From: Lachnospiraceae bacterium
Lineage (GTDB): Bacteria > Bacillota_A > Clostridia > Lachnospirales > Lachnospiraceae
Direction of reading: 5' to 3'
Assembly: GCA_024684065.1 (NCBI GenBank)
Contig: JAIKXO010000321.1
Span: 6,324 to 70,323, forward strand
DNA: 64,000 nucleotides
Made by a program: the position numbers and the translations under genes. The notes under the pieces were generated by a model, which made no database searches, was not told the DNA's origin, and saw only the letters and a program-made list of their open reading frames with translations. Shown here one piece after another: positions 50,229 to 59,729 of the stretch. Numbering within the stretch: position 1 is the stretch's first letter; each line of letters opens with the position of its first letter.

Positions 50229-52097
50229 ATGCTGAGGGTCGTTAGAAGATGTTTAAAGGTGTCAGCCTGGGCGTTAGGCCTGTGGCTCATTTTTGTATGC
50301 TGCATCTCCGTGTCGGCTGTTAAAGTACATGCCGAGCGCATATCGATAAAGGTAGGCGGCGCAAATGTAGGGGTATCGGCCGGCGAATCCGGGGAAGCAG
50401 AGGAAAGCGGATCCGGAGAAACAGAGGCGAGTGCGGACGAAGTTAACGAAGCGCCCGAAGATGGCGAGATACCGCTGCCTTCATATAAAAGTTCCTCATC
50501 CGATAAAAAATATACCATGGATCTGACAAGCCGCATCCCGGACGGTGTATTTGCAGGTCCAGTTGATCTTTCGGGGAAGAATTATTTCGAAGCGGAGAAT
50601 GCTATATCCGAATATGTGCAGGGCTTAAAGGCGGCAAAGCTTACCTTTGTGATGCAGAATAACGCGACAGAGACTGTAAGTGCCGGGGACTTCGGACTTG
50701 ACTGGAGAAACCACGATCTGATAAACGAAGCTGTGAGCCTTGGAAAATCAGGGAATATAGTGGCACGGTATAAGCTTCTTAAGGATATAGAAAACGAAAA
50801 GAAGATCTACGATATAGCGCTATCCTGTGACAGAAGCAGGATAAACGAGATAATAGGCGCCTGGGGAGATAAGTATAATATTCCTCCGGTGAGTCCGAGG
50901 GTCAGACATGAGAACGGAGCCTTCATCGTGCTTCAGGAGGGAAGCACCGGATATGAGATAAATAAGGAGGCTTCAATAGAGAAGATCGTTTCGGAGCTGG
51001 AGAGCTTTGACGGCTCAGATAAAACCATAGAGCTTACAGTTGAGGTTACCGAGGCCAGGGGCACGGAGGAAGATTTCGAGCTTATGACTGATGTTTTGGG
51101 CACCTTCCATACAAGCTTTTCATCCTCAAGCGCAGACCGTTCGGGAAATGTACGCAACGGAACAAAGCTGATAAACGGGACGATGCTTTATCCGGGAGAC
51201 CAGTTCTCCGTTTATCAGACCGTAAGCCCGTTCACGGAGGAAAACGGATATTTTCTTGCGGGATCCTATATGAACGGCCTGGTGGTGGAGAGCCTCGGGG
51301 GAGGTATCTGCCAGGTGAGCTCAACCCTTTATAACGCGGTCCTCCGGGCGGAGTTACAGGTTGATGAAAGATATAACCATTCGATGATAGTCACCTATGT
51401 TGACCTTTCTTCGGATGCTGCGATCGCCGGAACGTCAAAGGATTTCAAGTTTACCAATAATCTTGACAATCCTATTTATATAGAAGGATATACAACGGAC
51501 AGCAAAGAGGTTTATTTCACGATATACGGCGTTGAAACAAGGCCTGCAAACAGAACGGTCGAGTTTCAGAGCGTAGAGATTTCGAAAACCGAGCCCGAGG
51601 GTGTGAACATAGTTGCGGACAACTCCCAGCCTGTGGGCTATATGAGCTCCCAGTCGGCTCATACGGGATATTCAGGGGAATTATGGAAGATCGTGAAGGT
51701 CGACGGGGTTGAGACGGAGAGGGTGCAGATCAACAAAAGCAATTACAAGATGACTCCGAGAACCGTTACGGTGGGTACCAAAGCAGATGATGCGGCTATT
51801 TCCGAGATGGTGAGGGCTGCGATCGCATCAGGCGATCTTGACACTGTAAAAGGAACCATATCCAATCTCCAGGCGGCCGCAAACGGGGAAGCGGTGGCTT
51901 TGCCGGTGCTTCCGGCGGAACCCTCCGCAGAGGAGCAGGCAGCTGCGGCTGAAGCCTATGCCCAGGCTCTCGCGGAGATGGCAGCAACTCAGGAAGCTCT
52001 TGCACAACAGGCTCCCCCGCCTCAGGAAGAACAGGCCCCCCAGCCTCAGGAAGAACAGGCTCCCCCGCCTGCAGAGCAGGTCCCCGAGGGGCAATAA
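50229..52097 (+). CDS. VanW family secreted protein
   Basis: A 622-residue exported protein. N-terminal hydrophobic signal/anchor (about 9-37), an acidic low-complexity linker (about 50-95), a peptidoglycan-binding-4-like domain (about 105-290) and the VanW domain (about 300-430) with NGTMLYPGDQFSVYQTVSPF and LGGGICQVSSTLYNAVLRAEL. A C-terminal region is rich in Ala, Gln, Pro and Glu (repeats of EEQAPPPQ type, last 45 residues). VanW-domain proteins occur on Firmicute envelopes; VanW's role is unresolved. It is not a glycopeptide resistance gene on this evidence. Start chosen from RBS AAGGGG and the promoter. Confidence 0.85.
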   Translation: MLRVVRRCLKVSAWALGLWLIFVCCISVSAVKVHAERISIKVGGANVGVSAGESGEAEESGSGETEASADEVNEAPEDGEIPLPSYKSSSSDKKYTMDLTSRIPDGVFAGPVDLSGKNYFEAENAISEYVQGLKAAKLTFVMQNNATETVSAGDFGLDWRNHDLINEAVSLGKSGNIVARYKLLKDIENEKKIYDIALSCDRSRINEIIGAWGDKYNIPPVSPRVRHENGAFIVLQEGSTGYEINKEASIEKIVSELESFDGSDKTIELTVEVTEARGTEEDFELMTDVLGTFHTSFSSSSADRSGNVRNGTKLINGTMLYPGDQFSVYQTVSPFTEENGYFLAGSYMNGLVVESLGGGICQVSSTLYNAVLRAELQVDERYNHSMIVTYVDLSSDAAIAGTSKDFKFTNNLDNPIYIEGYTTDSKEVYFTIYGVETRPANRTVEFQSVEISKTEPEGVNIVADNSQPVGYMSSQSAHTGYSGELWKIVKVDGVETERVQINKSNYKMTPRTVTVGTKADDAAISEMVRAAIASGDLDTVKGTISNLQAAANGEAVALPVLPAEPSAEEQAAAAEAYAQALAEMAATQEALAQQAPPPQEEQAPQPQEEQAPPPAEQVPEGQ

Positions 52098-52116
52098 GCC
52101 ATCAGGGATTATCAAA

Positions 52117-52719
52117 ATGACAGGGAAGAAGGAGCTTGTTTCCGGAAAAGGCACAATAGTCGGTGATGATGTTATCGTTACTAAATGGATAGGACTTGAG
52201 GGAACGTTTATCATTGCCGGTAAGAGGGAGCAGGAGCTTAACAGGCATTTCAATCCCTCCTTTATCAGGGGAGTAAAGGGATTTGCGGAACTTTTGCCAA
52301 CTTTTAATGATACCGGGGCAGTTTCAGGTTCCGAGATGCATTTTATCCGGGAAGTATCGGAGTGCGGTATTTTCGGAGCACTCTGGGAAATGGCGGAAGC
52401 TTTAAAGTCCGGGCTTAATATTGAGATAAAAAGTATCCCGATAAGGCAGGAGACTATTGAGATCTGTGAATATTACAGGATCAATCCATACTGGCTTCTT
52501 TCGGGAGGATCGCTCCTTATTGCGGCTCCGGACGGATACGGTATCGTATCGAAGCTTATTGCGAAAGGGTTAAATGCCGCTGTGATCGGGAAAATAACGG
52601 CGGGAAATGACAGGCTCCTGTTGAACGGAGAAGGAAGAAGATATCTTGAACCACCTAAGGGTGATGAGATAAATAAGGTTGTCGGAATATTACAGAGAGA
52701 GGCGGAGAATAACTTATGA
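52117..52719 (+). CDS. AIR synthase/HypE-like C-terminal domain protein
   Basis: A 200-residue protein whose latter part matches the AIRS_C domain of HypE/ThiL/PurM-type enzymes: CGIFGALWEMAEALKSGLNIEIKSIPI, then RINPYWLLSGGSLLIAAPDGYG and NAAVIGKITAGNDRLLL. The N-terminal AIRS ATP-binding half (about 140 residues in HypE) is reduced to about 65 residues, with GTIVGDDVIVTKWIGLEGTFIIAG, so ATP-dependent activity is doubtful. No other hydrogenase maturation genes are nearby. It sits 20 bp after the VanW gene and overlaps the Lrp regulator by 4 bases. Confidence 0.75.
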   Translation: MTGKKELVSGKGTIVGDDVIVTKWIGLEGTFIIAGKREQELNRHFNPSFIRGVKGFAELLPTFNDTGAVSGSEMHFIREVSECGIFGALWEMAEALKSGLNIEIKSIPIRQETIEICEYYRINPYWLLSGGSLLIAAPDGYGIVSKLIAKGLNAAVIGKITAGNDRLLLNGEGRRYLEPPKGDEINKVVGILQREAENNL

Positions 52720-53198
52720 GAGAAAAGATCCTGACTTTTATCGAAAAAAACAGCAGAGTCGATTTTAAGGAGCTTGCTGTTCTTTTGGGGGTTGACGAGG
52801 TCTATATAGCAAATGAGCTTGAGGCCATGGAGAAGGAAGGGATAATCTGTGGGTATCATACGTTAATAGACTGGGACAAGGTTACCTCGGAGAGGGTGAA
52901 CGCGCTTATCGAGGTCAGGGTGACCCCCCAGAGAGGCAGGGGTTTTGACAGCATCGCAGAGCGTATCTATAACTATCCCGAGGTAGAGGCTACCTACCTG
53001 ATCTCGGGAGGGTATGATCTTTTGGTTTCCCTTGAGGGGAAGACGCTCAGGGAGGTTTCTTCCTTTGTATCGGAAAAGCTGTCCACGCTTGACACGATCA
53101 TTTCCACGTCGACCCATTTTGTATTAAAGAAATATAAGGATCATGGAACCATTCTTCATGAGCCGAAAGATGACGAAAGGATGATCGTGACTCCATGA
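52716..53198 (+). CDS. Lrp/AsnC family transcriptional regulator
   Basis: A 160-residue Lrp-type regulator: N-terminal winged HTH (KILTFIEKNSRVDFKELAVLLGVDEVYIANELEAMEKEGII) and C-terminal RAM effector domain (INALIEVRV-like NALIEVRVTPQRGRGFDSIA, YLISGGYDLLVSLEG). Usually binds an amino acid and controls nearby amino-acid genes. It overlaps the aminotransferase gene by 4 bases, so it probably regulates or is translated with it. Confidence 0.92.
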   Translation: MREKILTFIEKNSRVDFKELAVLLGVDEVYIANELEAMEKEGIICGYHTLIDWDKVTSERVNALIEVRVTPQRGRGFDSIAERIYNYPEVEATYLISGGYDLLVSLEGKTLREVSSFVSEKLSTLDTIISTSTHFVLKKYKDHGTILHEPKDDERMIVTP

Positions 53199-54367
53199 GG
53201 AATCTCTTATCTGAAAAAATAGTAAATATAAAACCATCCGGAATAAGAAAATTTTTTGATATAGCGAGCGAACGAAAGGACGTTATCTCACTGGGCGTTG
53301 GCGAGCCGGATTTTGATACTCCCTGGCATATAAGGGACGAGGGTATATGGTCTTTGGAAAGAGGGAAAACCTTCTATACCTCCAATTCGGGTCTCATGGA
53401 GCTGAGGCAGGAGATATGCAATTACTTAAAGCGCCGGATCGATGTGGAATATGACCCGGCATGTGAGGTGATAATCACGGTCGGAGGATCGGAAGCCATA
53501 GATATAGGCTTAAGGGCTTTGATCAACCCGGGCGACGAGGTGCTCATACCACAGCCAAGCTATGTCTCATACGAGCCATGTGCCATCCTTGCGGATGCAA
53601 AGCCTGTGATCATTGAGCTTAAGAATGAAAACGAGTTCAGGCTCACCCCCGGTGAGCTTCTTTCCGCGATAACCGAAAAGACGAAGATACTTGTGCTTCC
53701 TTTTCCCAATAACCCTACAGGCGCGATAATGGAAAGGAAGGATCTTGAAAAGATAGCGGAGATCTGTGTGGACAAGGACATACTGGTGATGTCCGACGAG
53801 ATCTATTCAGAGCTTACCTACGGCACCGAACATGTTTCGATCGCCTCTCTTCCAGGAATGAAGGAAAGAACCATCCTGATAAACGGTTTTTCCAAGGCAT
53901 TTGCCATGACGGGCTGGAGGCTCGGATATGCATGCGGTCCGAAGGAAATTATAGCCGAGATGACCAAGATCCATCAGTTTGCCATAATGTGCGCCCCCAC
54001 AACGAGCCAGTATGCCGCCATTGAAGCGCTTAAGAATGGCGACAGGGATGTAGAGATGATGCGTGAATCCTATAACCAGAGGCGTAACTTTCTTATGAAC
54101 GCCTTTAAGGAGATGGGACTTCCGTGCTTTGAGCCCTTTGGCGCCTTTTATGTTTTCCCTTCGATAAAGGAATTCGGTATGTCCTCCGAGGAGTTTGCCT
54201 TTTCACTGCTTGACGCACAAAATCTGGCGGTGGTACCGGGCTCCGCGTTCGGAGACAGCGGGGAGGGCTTTATAAGGATATCCTATGCGTATTCGATAGA
54301 GAAGCTTAAGATCGCTATGGAGCGGCTTTCTTCCTATATTGGTAAGCTCCGTTCAGACGGGCGCTGA
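53195..54367 (+). CDS. Pyridoxal-phosphate aminotransferase class I/II
   Basis: A 390-residue aminotransferase of the PatA/aromatic-aminotransferase subgroup: SLGVGEPDFDTPWHI, FPNNPTGAIMERKDL, MSDEIYSEL and the PLP lysine motif INGFSKAFAMTGWRLGYA. The usual pairing of an Lrp gene with an aromatic or branched-chain aminotransferase in Firmicutes fits. The substrate is not deducible from sequence. Confidence 0.93.
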   Translation: MRNLLSEKIVNIKPSGIRKFFDIASERKDVISLGVGEPDFDTPWHIRDEGIWSLERGKTFYTSNSGLMELRQEICNYLKRRIDVEYDPACEVIITVGGSEAIDIGLRALINPGDEVLIPQPSYVSYEPCAILADAKPVIIELKNENEFRLTPGELLSAITEKTKILVLPFPNNPTGAIMERKDLEKIAEICVDKDILVMSDEIYSELTYGTEHVSIASLPGMKERTILINGFSKAFAMTGWRLGYACGPKEIIAEMTKIHQFAIMCAPTTSQYAAIEALKNGDRDVEMMRESYNQRRNFLMNAFKEMGLPCFEPFGAFYVFPSIKEFGMSSEEFAFSLLDAQNLAVVPGSAFGDSGEGFIRISYAYSIEKLKIAMERLSSYIGKLRSDGR

Positions 54368-54385
54368 CCCGTATCCAATATCACA

Positions 54386-54877
54386 ATGATCAATATAGTT
54401 CTGCTGGAGCCGGAAATGCCGGCTAATACCGGAAATATAGGAAGAACCTGCGTTGCTTCGGGCGCAAGGCTCCACCTTATAGACCCCCTGGGCTTTCATC
54501 TCGATGAGAAGAGCCTTAAGCGTGCCGGAATGGATTACTGGAATAAGGTGGATTATAAAAGATACATAGATTATTCGGACTTTCTTAAACAGAACGGAAG
54601 TCCGAAAATTTTTATGGCTACGACCAAAGCTCTGAAAACCTATACCGATGTTTCATATGATGAAGACGCATATATCATGTTCGGCAAGGAAAGCGCGGGT
54701 ATTCCGGAGGAGCTTCTTATAGATAATAAGGAAAACTGTATTAGGATCCCGATGCTTGACGGGATAAGATCACTTAATCTTGCAAACTCTGTGGCGGTTA
54801 TCCTGTATGAAGCGCTCAGGCAGAACGGATTTAAGAACATGCAGAGGGAGGGCGCTCTTCACAGACTTGAATGGTAG
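54386..54877 (+). CDS. trmL: tRNA (cytidine(34)-2'-O)-methyltransferase
   Basis: A 163-residue SPOUT methyltransferase: INIVLLEPEMPANTGNIGRTC at the N-terminus, RLHLIDPLGF, IMFGKESAGIPEELL and the knot segment IPMLDGIRSLNLANSVAVILYE. It methylates the wobble ribose of tRNA-Leu isoacceptors. It lies 18 bases after the aminotransferase; no hairpin terminator is visible between it and the convergent kinase gene. Confidence 0.94.
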   Translation: MINIVLLEPEMPANTGNIGRTCVASGARLHLIDPLGFHLDEKSLKRAGMDYWNKVDYKRYIDYSDFLKQNGSPKIFMATTKALKTYTDVSYDEDAYIMFGKESAGIPEELLIDNKENCIRIPMLDGIRSLNLANSVAVILYEALRQNGFKNMQREGALHRLEW

Positions 54878-54918
54878 CAGACAGGGATTTCAGGCGAAAA
54901 AGATAAAGTATACTTTAC

Positions 54919-56334
54919 TTAATCGAAGCCTTTGGACTTGGGAAGGGTAAAGATAAATTCGCTGCCGACTCCTTCGGTGCTTATCACATTGATATTTTCG
55001 TTATGAGCATTTATTATCTCCTTAACGATCGAAAGTCCAAGGCCCGTGCCCTTCTTGTCTTTTCCCCTTGAAGCGTCGCTTTTAAAGAAACGGTCAAATA
55101 TATATTTGATATTTTCTTTCGGGATCCCTATTCCGTCATCCTTTACCGAGACGAAAACGGTTTCATTTTTCTCGGTGGTCTCCACCTTTATGACAGAATG
55201 TTCTTTGCTGAACTTGATTGCATTGTCTATGAGGTTATAAAGTACCTGTTCTATTTTACCCTTGTCCGCGGACACGAACATGGCGTCTCCGGTGAGTACG
55301 AGGTTAAATTTGAGTTTTCGCTTACGGCAGATTCCCTCAAAGGTTTCTGCCGTCTTTTTTATGACATTGTTTATGTCAAAATCAGTGACCTCAAGGAGCA
55401 TGCCCTTATCTGAAAGGTTATTAAGGGTAAGCAGGCTGTTTGTCAGCTTAGTGAGGCGCTCGGTTTCATTAAGGACTATCTTCAGGTATTTTTCATGCAT
55501 TTCAGGCGGGATGGTCCCGTCAACCATTGCTTCGAGGTATCCCCTGATGGAGGTGAGGGGGGACCTGAAGTCGTGGGAAACGTTGGCTATAAATTTTTTC
55601 TGGTCTTCTTCAGACTCGGAAAGCCTGCTCGCCATATAATTCAGGGAATCCGAGAGCCTTCCGATCTCATCGTTACTGCTCACATCAAGCTTGTAGCCGA
55701 GGTTTCCGTTAGCATATTCGACGGTGGCAAGGGCGATCCTTCTTATGGGCCTGTAGACGACTAAAGTGAAAACGATCAGGATGATAAGGGACAGGAGATA
55801 TATAACTGCGGCCGAAATATAAACAATATTTAAAATTTCCTCCGACCTTGTTTCTATATCGCTTATCGGGGTGTGGATGGCTACGTAGCTCATAACCTGG
55901 AAGCCTGAATTGACGGGTGAGAGGACGGACAGCATATCCTCCGGGAACATGTCGTAAAAGGTTCCGATCATATAATTTTTGCTTCCGGTATCGGTAGGAT
56001 CGAAGCCGTCGATATGTAACGATTCTTCAGAGGTGCTGCCTGCGGAATCATACATGAGATTCCCGTCTTTATTGAGTATCCATACCGTGACTGAAGTGAA
56101 ATTGTCGACGGCCTCTAACTGCATGGTGATATCTTCCGCAGAAAGAGAGGGATTATTCAGGCTTTCGGTATATTTATTGGATATAAGATTGGCTTCCTTA
56201 TAGAGCGTATTGGCGCTGTAGCTGATAATATGGTCGTAGAGAAGCCTTGAGGATAAAAAGGCAACAGCCAGAAATCCTAAGAGCCCGAAGATCAGGTACG
56301 CTATGATAAATTTGATATATATGGAATTTTTCAT
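54919..56334 (-). CDS. HAMP-domain sensor histidine kinase
   Basis: A 471-residue kinase: two transmembrane helices (about 8-28 and 170-195) flanking an extracellular sensor domain of about 140 residues, HAMP (YRPIRRIALATVEYANGN), HisKA with NVSHDFRSPLTSIRGYL (the phosphorylated His), and HATPase_c with DNAIKFSKEH, DDGIGIPKENIKYIFDRFF and GTGLGLSIV. Its partner response regulator is immediately upstream on the same strand, but the 139-bp gap between them contains a family-2 repeat. Confidence 0.94.
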   Translation of the reverse strand: MKNSIYIKFIIAYLIFGLLGFLAVAFLSSRLLYDHIISYSANTLYKEANLISNKYTESLNNPSLSAEDITMQLEAVDNFTSVTVWILNKDGNLMYDSAGSTSEESLHIDGFDPTDTGSKNYMIGTFYDMFPEDMLSVLSPVNSGFQVMSYVAIHTPISDIETRSEEILNIVYISAAVIYLLSLIILIVFTLVVYRPIRRIALATVEYANGNLGYKLDVSSNDEIGRLSDSLNYMASRLSESEEDQKKFIANVSHDFRSPLTSIRGYLEAMVDGTIPPEMHEKYLKIVLNETERLTKLTNSLLTLNNLSDKGMLLEVTDFDINNVIKKTAETFEGICRKRKLKFNLVLTGDAMFVSADKGKIEQVLYNLIDNAIKFSKEHSVIKVETTEKNETVFVSVKDDGIGIPKENIKYIFDRFFKSDASRGKDKKGTGLGLSIVKEIINAHNENINVISTEGVGSEFIFTLPKSKGFD

Positions 56335-56372
56335 GGTATCTGTCCGGCAAACAACTCACACTTACAGTAAAA

Positions 56373-56460
56373 GGTAATGATTCGGCCTGCAAAACTGGCC
56401 GAATCGGCACAAACTGAAGTTTGTGCCTAAGCACACGATCTGCCTTGCGGATCGGTGCAG
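56373..56460. repeat. Dispersed structured repeat, family 2, copy B
   Basis: About 88 bp in the gap between the response-regulator and histidine-kinase genes. Stems: TTCGGCC/GGCCGAA, GGCACAAAC/GTTTGTGCC (56406-56427), CGATCTGC/GCGGATCG, followed by GTGCAG. Compared with copy A, T-A to C-G changes occur on both sides of the second stem. Confidence 0.82.
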
Positions 56461-56473
56461 TGCGGACGCAGTC

Positions 56474-57178
56474 TTATGCCTGTTTCGCTTCGAATTTGTA
56501 CCCTATGCCCCATACGGTTGAAAGTCTCCACATCTCATGATCTTTTATCTTTTCGCGGAGCCTCTTTATATGTACATCTACGGTCCTGGTATCGCCTATG
56601 TATTCATAACCCCATATATGATCAAGAAGCTGTTCTCTTGTAAACACCTGATTGGGGGAAGAAGCCAGAAAATAAAGGAGTTCCAGTTCCTTCGGAGGCA
56701 TTTCTATTGATTTCCCGTAATAAAGGACCGAGTAATTGGTCAGATTTATCGTAAGATCGGGATATTCCACCGATTTAACCTCAGATGTTTTTTCCTCGGT
56801 CTTTACCGTGCCCGAGCGCCTGAGTACTGCTTTAACCCTTGCGACCATTTCCTTTGAGTCAAAGGGCTTCTCTATATAGTCATCCGCCCCGAGCTCGAGA
56901 CCTAAGACCTTATCAAAAACCTCGCCCTTGGCAGACAGCATGATTATAGGGGTCATGGATTTCTGCCTGATCTCCCTGCAGACCTGGTAGCCGTCTATTC
57001 CGGGAAGCATAAGATCTAAGAGGATCAGGTTCGGGGCATAGCTTTCAAATGCCTTCAGTGCCTCCTCGCCGTCCTGGGCTATCATGGTGTCAAAGCATTC
57101 TTTTGTAAGGTAAAGTGATATGATCTCAGCTATGTTGGCATCGTCATCAACGATCAGGATTTTTTGTTTATTTGCCAT
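56474..57178 (-). CDS. OmpR/PhoB-family response regulator
   Basis: A 234-residue regulator: receiver domain with DDDANIAEI, phosphoacceptor in LILLDLMLPGIDGYQ, the Thr/Ser (MLSAKGE) and Lys (YIEKPFDSKEM) switch residues, then a winged-helix DNA-binding domain (about 135-232) with LELLYFLASSPNQVFTREQLLDHIWG and DVHIKRLREKI. The start is the ATG at 57178 after CTGGAGGATATAT. It lies 57 bp downstream of mutS2 on the same strand and may share its transcript. An 8-bp hairpin (57201-57221) is in the gap. Confidence 0.95.
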   Translation of the reverse strand: MANKQKILIVDDDANIAEIISLYLTKECFDTMIAQDGEEALKAFESYAPNLILLDLMLPGIDGYQVCREIRQKSMTPIIMLSAKGEVFDKVLGLELGADDYIEKPFDSKEMVARVKAVLRRSGTVKTEEKTSEVKSVEYPDLTINLTNYSVLYYGKSIEMPPKELELLYFLASSPNQVFTREQLLDHIWGYEYIGDTRTVDVHIKRLREKIKDHEMWRLSTVWGIGYKFEAKQA

Positions 57179-57235
57179 ATATATCCTCCAGATTTGAATC
57201 ATTCAGGGTTTTGCCCTGAATATATCCAATATGAA

Positions 57236-59596
57236 TTACTTAAACTTTACTATAGTGACTCCGGAATCTCCCTCGCCATATTCAGCCAGTTTGAAGGACG
57301 AGACATATGAGGCTTTTTTAAGCATCCTCCAAACCGCATTTCTAAGGGCTCCGGTCCCCTTTCCGTGTACTATGCGGACCGTGTCCAGATGGGAAAGATA
57401 AGCATCGTCAAGGTATTTATCAAGCTCGGTCATTGCTTCGTCAGAGGTCATGCCTATCAGGTTGAGCTCTGACGATATTGAATAAGCCTTTGATAGACCA
57501 TGGATGCCTGATGCATACGTACGCTCATTCTCCCGGGGATCATTGTCTTCAATAAGCTCTAAATCATTAAGATTTGTTTCTATCTTCATTATACCGCATT
57601 GTACAAACAGCTTGCCCTTCTGATCCGGAGGTTTTACAACATGACCGTCAAGATCCATGGATATTATCCTGACGCTGGTTCCGGGCTTAAAATCTTCAGG
57701 CTTGTTCGAGGCTTTTTTCTCTTTCTTTACGATAATATCAGGGTTATTGCTTTTGACCTCGGAAAGTTTTTTTCTGAGCTTTGCCCTGGTTTTTTCCATG
57801 TCATGGATGGAACCACCGTTCTTCTGGAAGGAAAGGATTGCCTCATCAGCGGTTTCCTTTGCTTCTTTAAGGATATCCGAAGCCTCTGTCCTTGCTTCCG
57901 AAAGGATCCTTTCCCTTTGCTCATTAAGCTTCTTATTACGGGTATCATACTCATCCTTAAGTTTTTTCAGTTCAAGATTCCGGGTATCGATCTCGGTCCT
58001 TACCTTTTCAAGGGTGATACGTTCGTCCTCGAGCTTTGCGAGCACGTCTTCGAGGCTTTCATCCTGACTGTCTATCTGTTCCTTTGCATTTTCGATGATC
58101 CGGTCGCTTAGCCCCAGTTTTTTTGATATGGCAAAAGCATTGCTCTTTCCGGGAACTCCTATAAGAAGCCTGTAGGTGGGGGAGAGGGTCTCAACATCAA
58201 ATTCACAGCTCGCATTCTCCACTCCCTTTTCACGGAGAGCATAGACCTTAAGCTCTGAATAATGGGTTGTGGCAATGGTCGTTATGCCTTTTGAATGCAG
58301 ATCGTTTAAGATAGCGGTTGCAAGCGCGGCTCCCTCCGTCGGATCTGTGCCCGCTCCGAGCTCGTCAAACAGGCAAAGTGAGGTATTGTCCGCTTTTTTT
58401 AATATCTCAACAATATTTTTCATATGGGAGGAAAAGGTTGAAAGACTCTGCTCTATGCTTTGCTCGTCACCGATATCCGCATATATCTCCCGGAAAACGG
58501 AAAGCTCCGAGCGGTCTCCTGCAGGAATATGAAGCCCCGCCTGTCCCATCAGAGAAAACAGACCGACTGTTTTGAGAGTGACCGTTTTTCCGCCGGTATT
58601 AGGGCCTGTGATGATCAGCATGGAAAAATCCCCTCCGATATGTATATCGGTAGGAACCGCTGTATTTTTGTCAAGCAGGGGATGTCTTGCCTTTCGAAGC
58701 CTGATCATACCCGTATTGTTATAGAGAGGTCTCGTTCCGTTCATTTCAAGGGCGAGGAACCCTTTTGCGAAAATGAAATCAAGCTTTGCAAGAGTACGGC
58801 TGTTTACCGAAAGCCCCTCTATATTCTGAGAGCATTCAGCGCTCAGTTCTTTAAGTATCTCGGTAATTTCCTTCTGCTCCTCTATCTCAAGCTCCCTTAG
58901 CCTGTTGTTAAGCTCGACGATGGCAGCCGGCTCGATAAAATAGGTCGATGAGGTAGCCGACTGGTCATGGACGAGCCCGGGAACATTAGCTTTGTATTCC
59001 GCTTTTACGGGTATACAGTACCGGCCGTTTCTCATTGTAATGACACTGTCCTGAAGATAAGTCCGGTATCTTTCGTTGACCATTTTGGTCAATTCAGAAT
59101 GTATCCTGTCTCCCGCCAGTTTTATCTGCCTTCTTATATGTTTGAGATTGCTTGATGCTTCATCGCTTATTTCGTCCTCGGAGAGGATACACCGGTTAAG
59201 ATCGGCCAAAAGAGCGCTCATAGGCTTTAGTGCTTCAAAATATCCGGTAAGAGGATCTTCATTGTCTTTTTCCGAGTGCCCGTATGCCTTTACCCTTGCG
59301 GTATTTTCAAGAAGCCTTGATATTTTAAGCAGTTCAGGTATGCTTAGGCATCTCTCTATCTTTAAACCTGAAAGACAATCCCTTATATCTATGGAACTTG
59401 AAAAGGAGATCGAGCCGTTTCGGATAAGCCTCGATAAAGCGGCCTCCGTTTCCGACTGCATGGTATTTATGACCTCCTCTTTGGAAGAAGGCATGAGCTT
59501 ATGGCACATCTCTTTTCCGGATGAGGAGGAGGCCTTGCCGGCAAGCATGTCGAGGATCTTTTCAAATTCAAGGGTTTTCAACGCTTTGGCATTCAT
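57236..59596 (-). CDS. mutS2: Endonuclease MutS2
   Basis: A 786-residue MutS2: N-terminal MutS III-like and core regions (KTLEFEKILDMLAGKASS), the ABC ATPase with ITGPNTGGKTVTLKT (about 325-340), DIGDEQSIEQSLSTFSSHM and LCLFDELGAGTDPTEGAAL, a long coiled coil (about 520-620), a KOW-like domain and the Smr nuclease domain at the C-terminus (LDTVRIVHGKGTGALRNAVW). It acts on branched DNA or, in Bacillus, rescues collided ribosomes. The ATG at 59596 has no clear SD; the upstream TTG at 59632 is equally weak. Confidence 0.95.
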   Translation of the reverse strand: MNAKALKTLEFEKILDMLAGKASSSSGKEMCHKLMPSSKEEVINTMQSETEAALSRLIRNGSISFSSSIDIRDCLSGLKIERCLSIPELLKISRLLENTARVKAYGHSEKDNEDPLTGYFEALKPMSALLADLNRCILSEDEISDEASSNLKHIRRQIKLAGDRIHSELTKMVNERYRTYLQDSVITMRNGRYCIPVKAEYKANVPGLVHDQSATSSTYFIEPAAIVELNNRLRELEIEEQKEITEILKELSAECSQNIEGLSVNSRTLAKLDFIFAKGFLALEMNGTRPLYNNTGMIRLRKARHPLLDKNTAVPTDIHIGGDFSMLIITGPNTGGKTVTLKTVGLFSLMGQAGLHIPAGDRSELSVFREIYADIGDEQSIEQSLSTFSSHMKNIVEILKKADNTSLCLFDELGAGTDPTEGAALATAILNDLHSKGITTIATTHYSELKVYALREKGVENASCEFDVETLSPTYRLLIGVPGKSNAFAISKKLGLSDRIIENAKEQIDSQDESLEDVLAKLEDERITLEKVRTEIDTRNLELKKLKDEYDTRNKKLNEQRERILSEARTEASDILKEAKETADEAILSFQKNGGSIHDMEKTRAKLRKKLSEVKSNNPDIIVKKEKKASNKPEDFKPGTSVRIISMDLDGHVVKPPDQKGKLFVQCGIMKIETNLNDLELIEDNDPRENERTYASGIHGLSKAYSISSELNLIGMTSDEAMTELDKYLDDAYLSHLDTVRIVHGKGTGALRNAVWRMLKKASYVSSFKLAEYGEGDSGVTIVKFK

Positions 59597-59642
59597 GGAT
59601 ATTAGTTTAGCAGAAAGTCCTGTGATTCGCAACTTGCAAGGC

Positions 59643-59671
59643 TTGTACAGTTGTTTTTTTTGGGTTATAAT
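59643..59671 (+). promoter_or_regulatory. Promoter of the HtrA-like gene
   Basis: TTGTAC (59643-59648), 17 bases, TATAAT (59666-59671). The resulting leader of about 208 bases carries family-2 copy C. Confidence 0.7.
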
Positions 59672-59729
59672 GACTATTGCTTATCTTTTGTTTGATCTTT
59701 GGGAAATAATACTGTTTGGTTCTTTTATG

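Noticed and set aside
50229..52097. Vancomycin resistance determinant
   Set aside because: A VanW domain without vanHAX or vanRS; such proteins are common on non-resistant Firmicutes.
57599..58111. 170-codon plus-strand open frame inside mutS2
   Set aside because: Antisense to the mutS2 coiled-coil and hinge region; no RBS.
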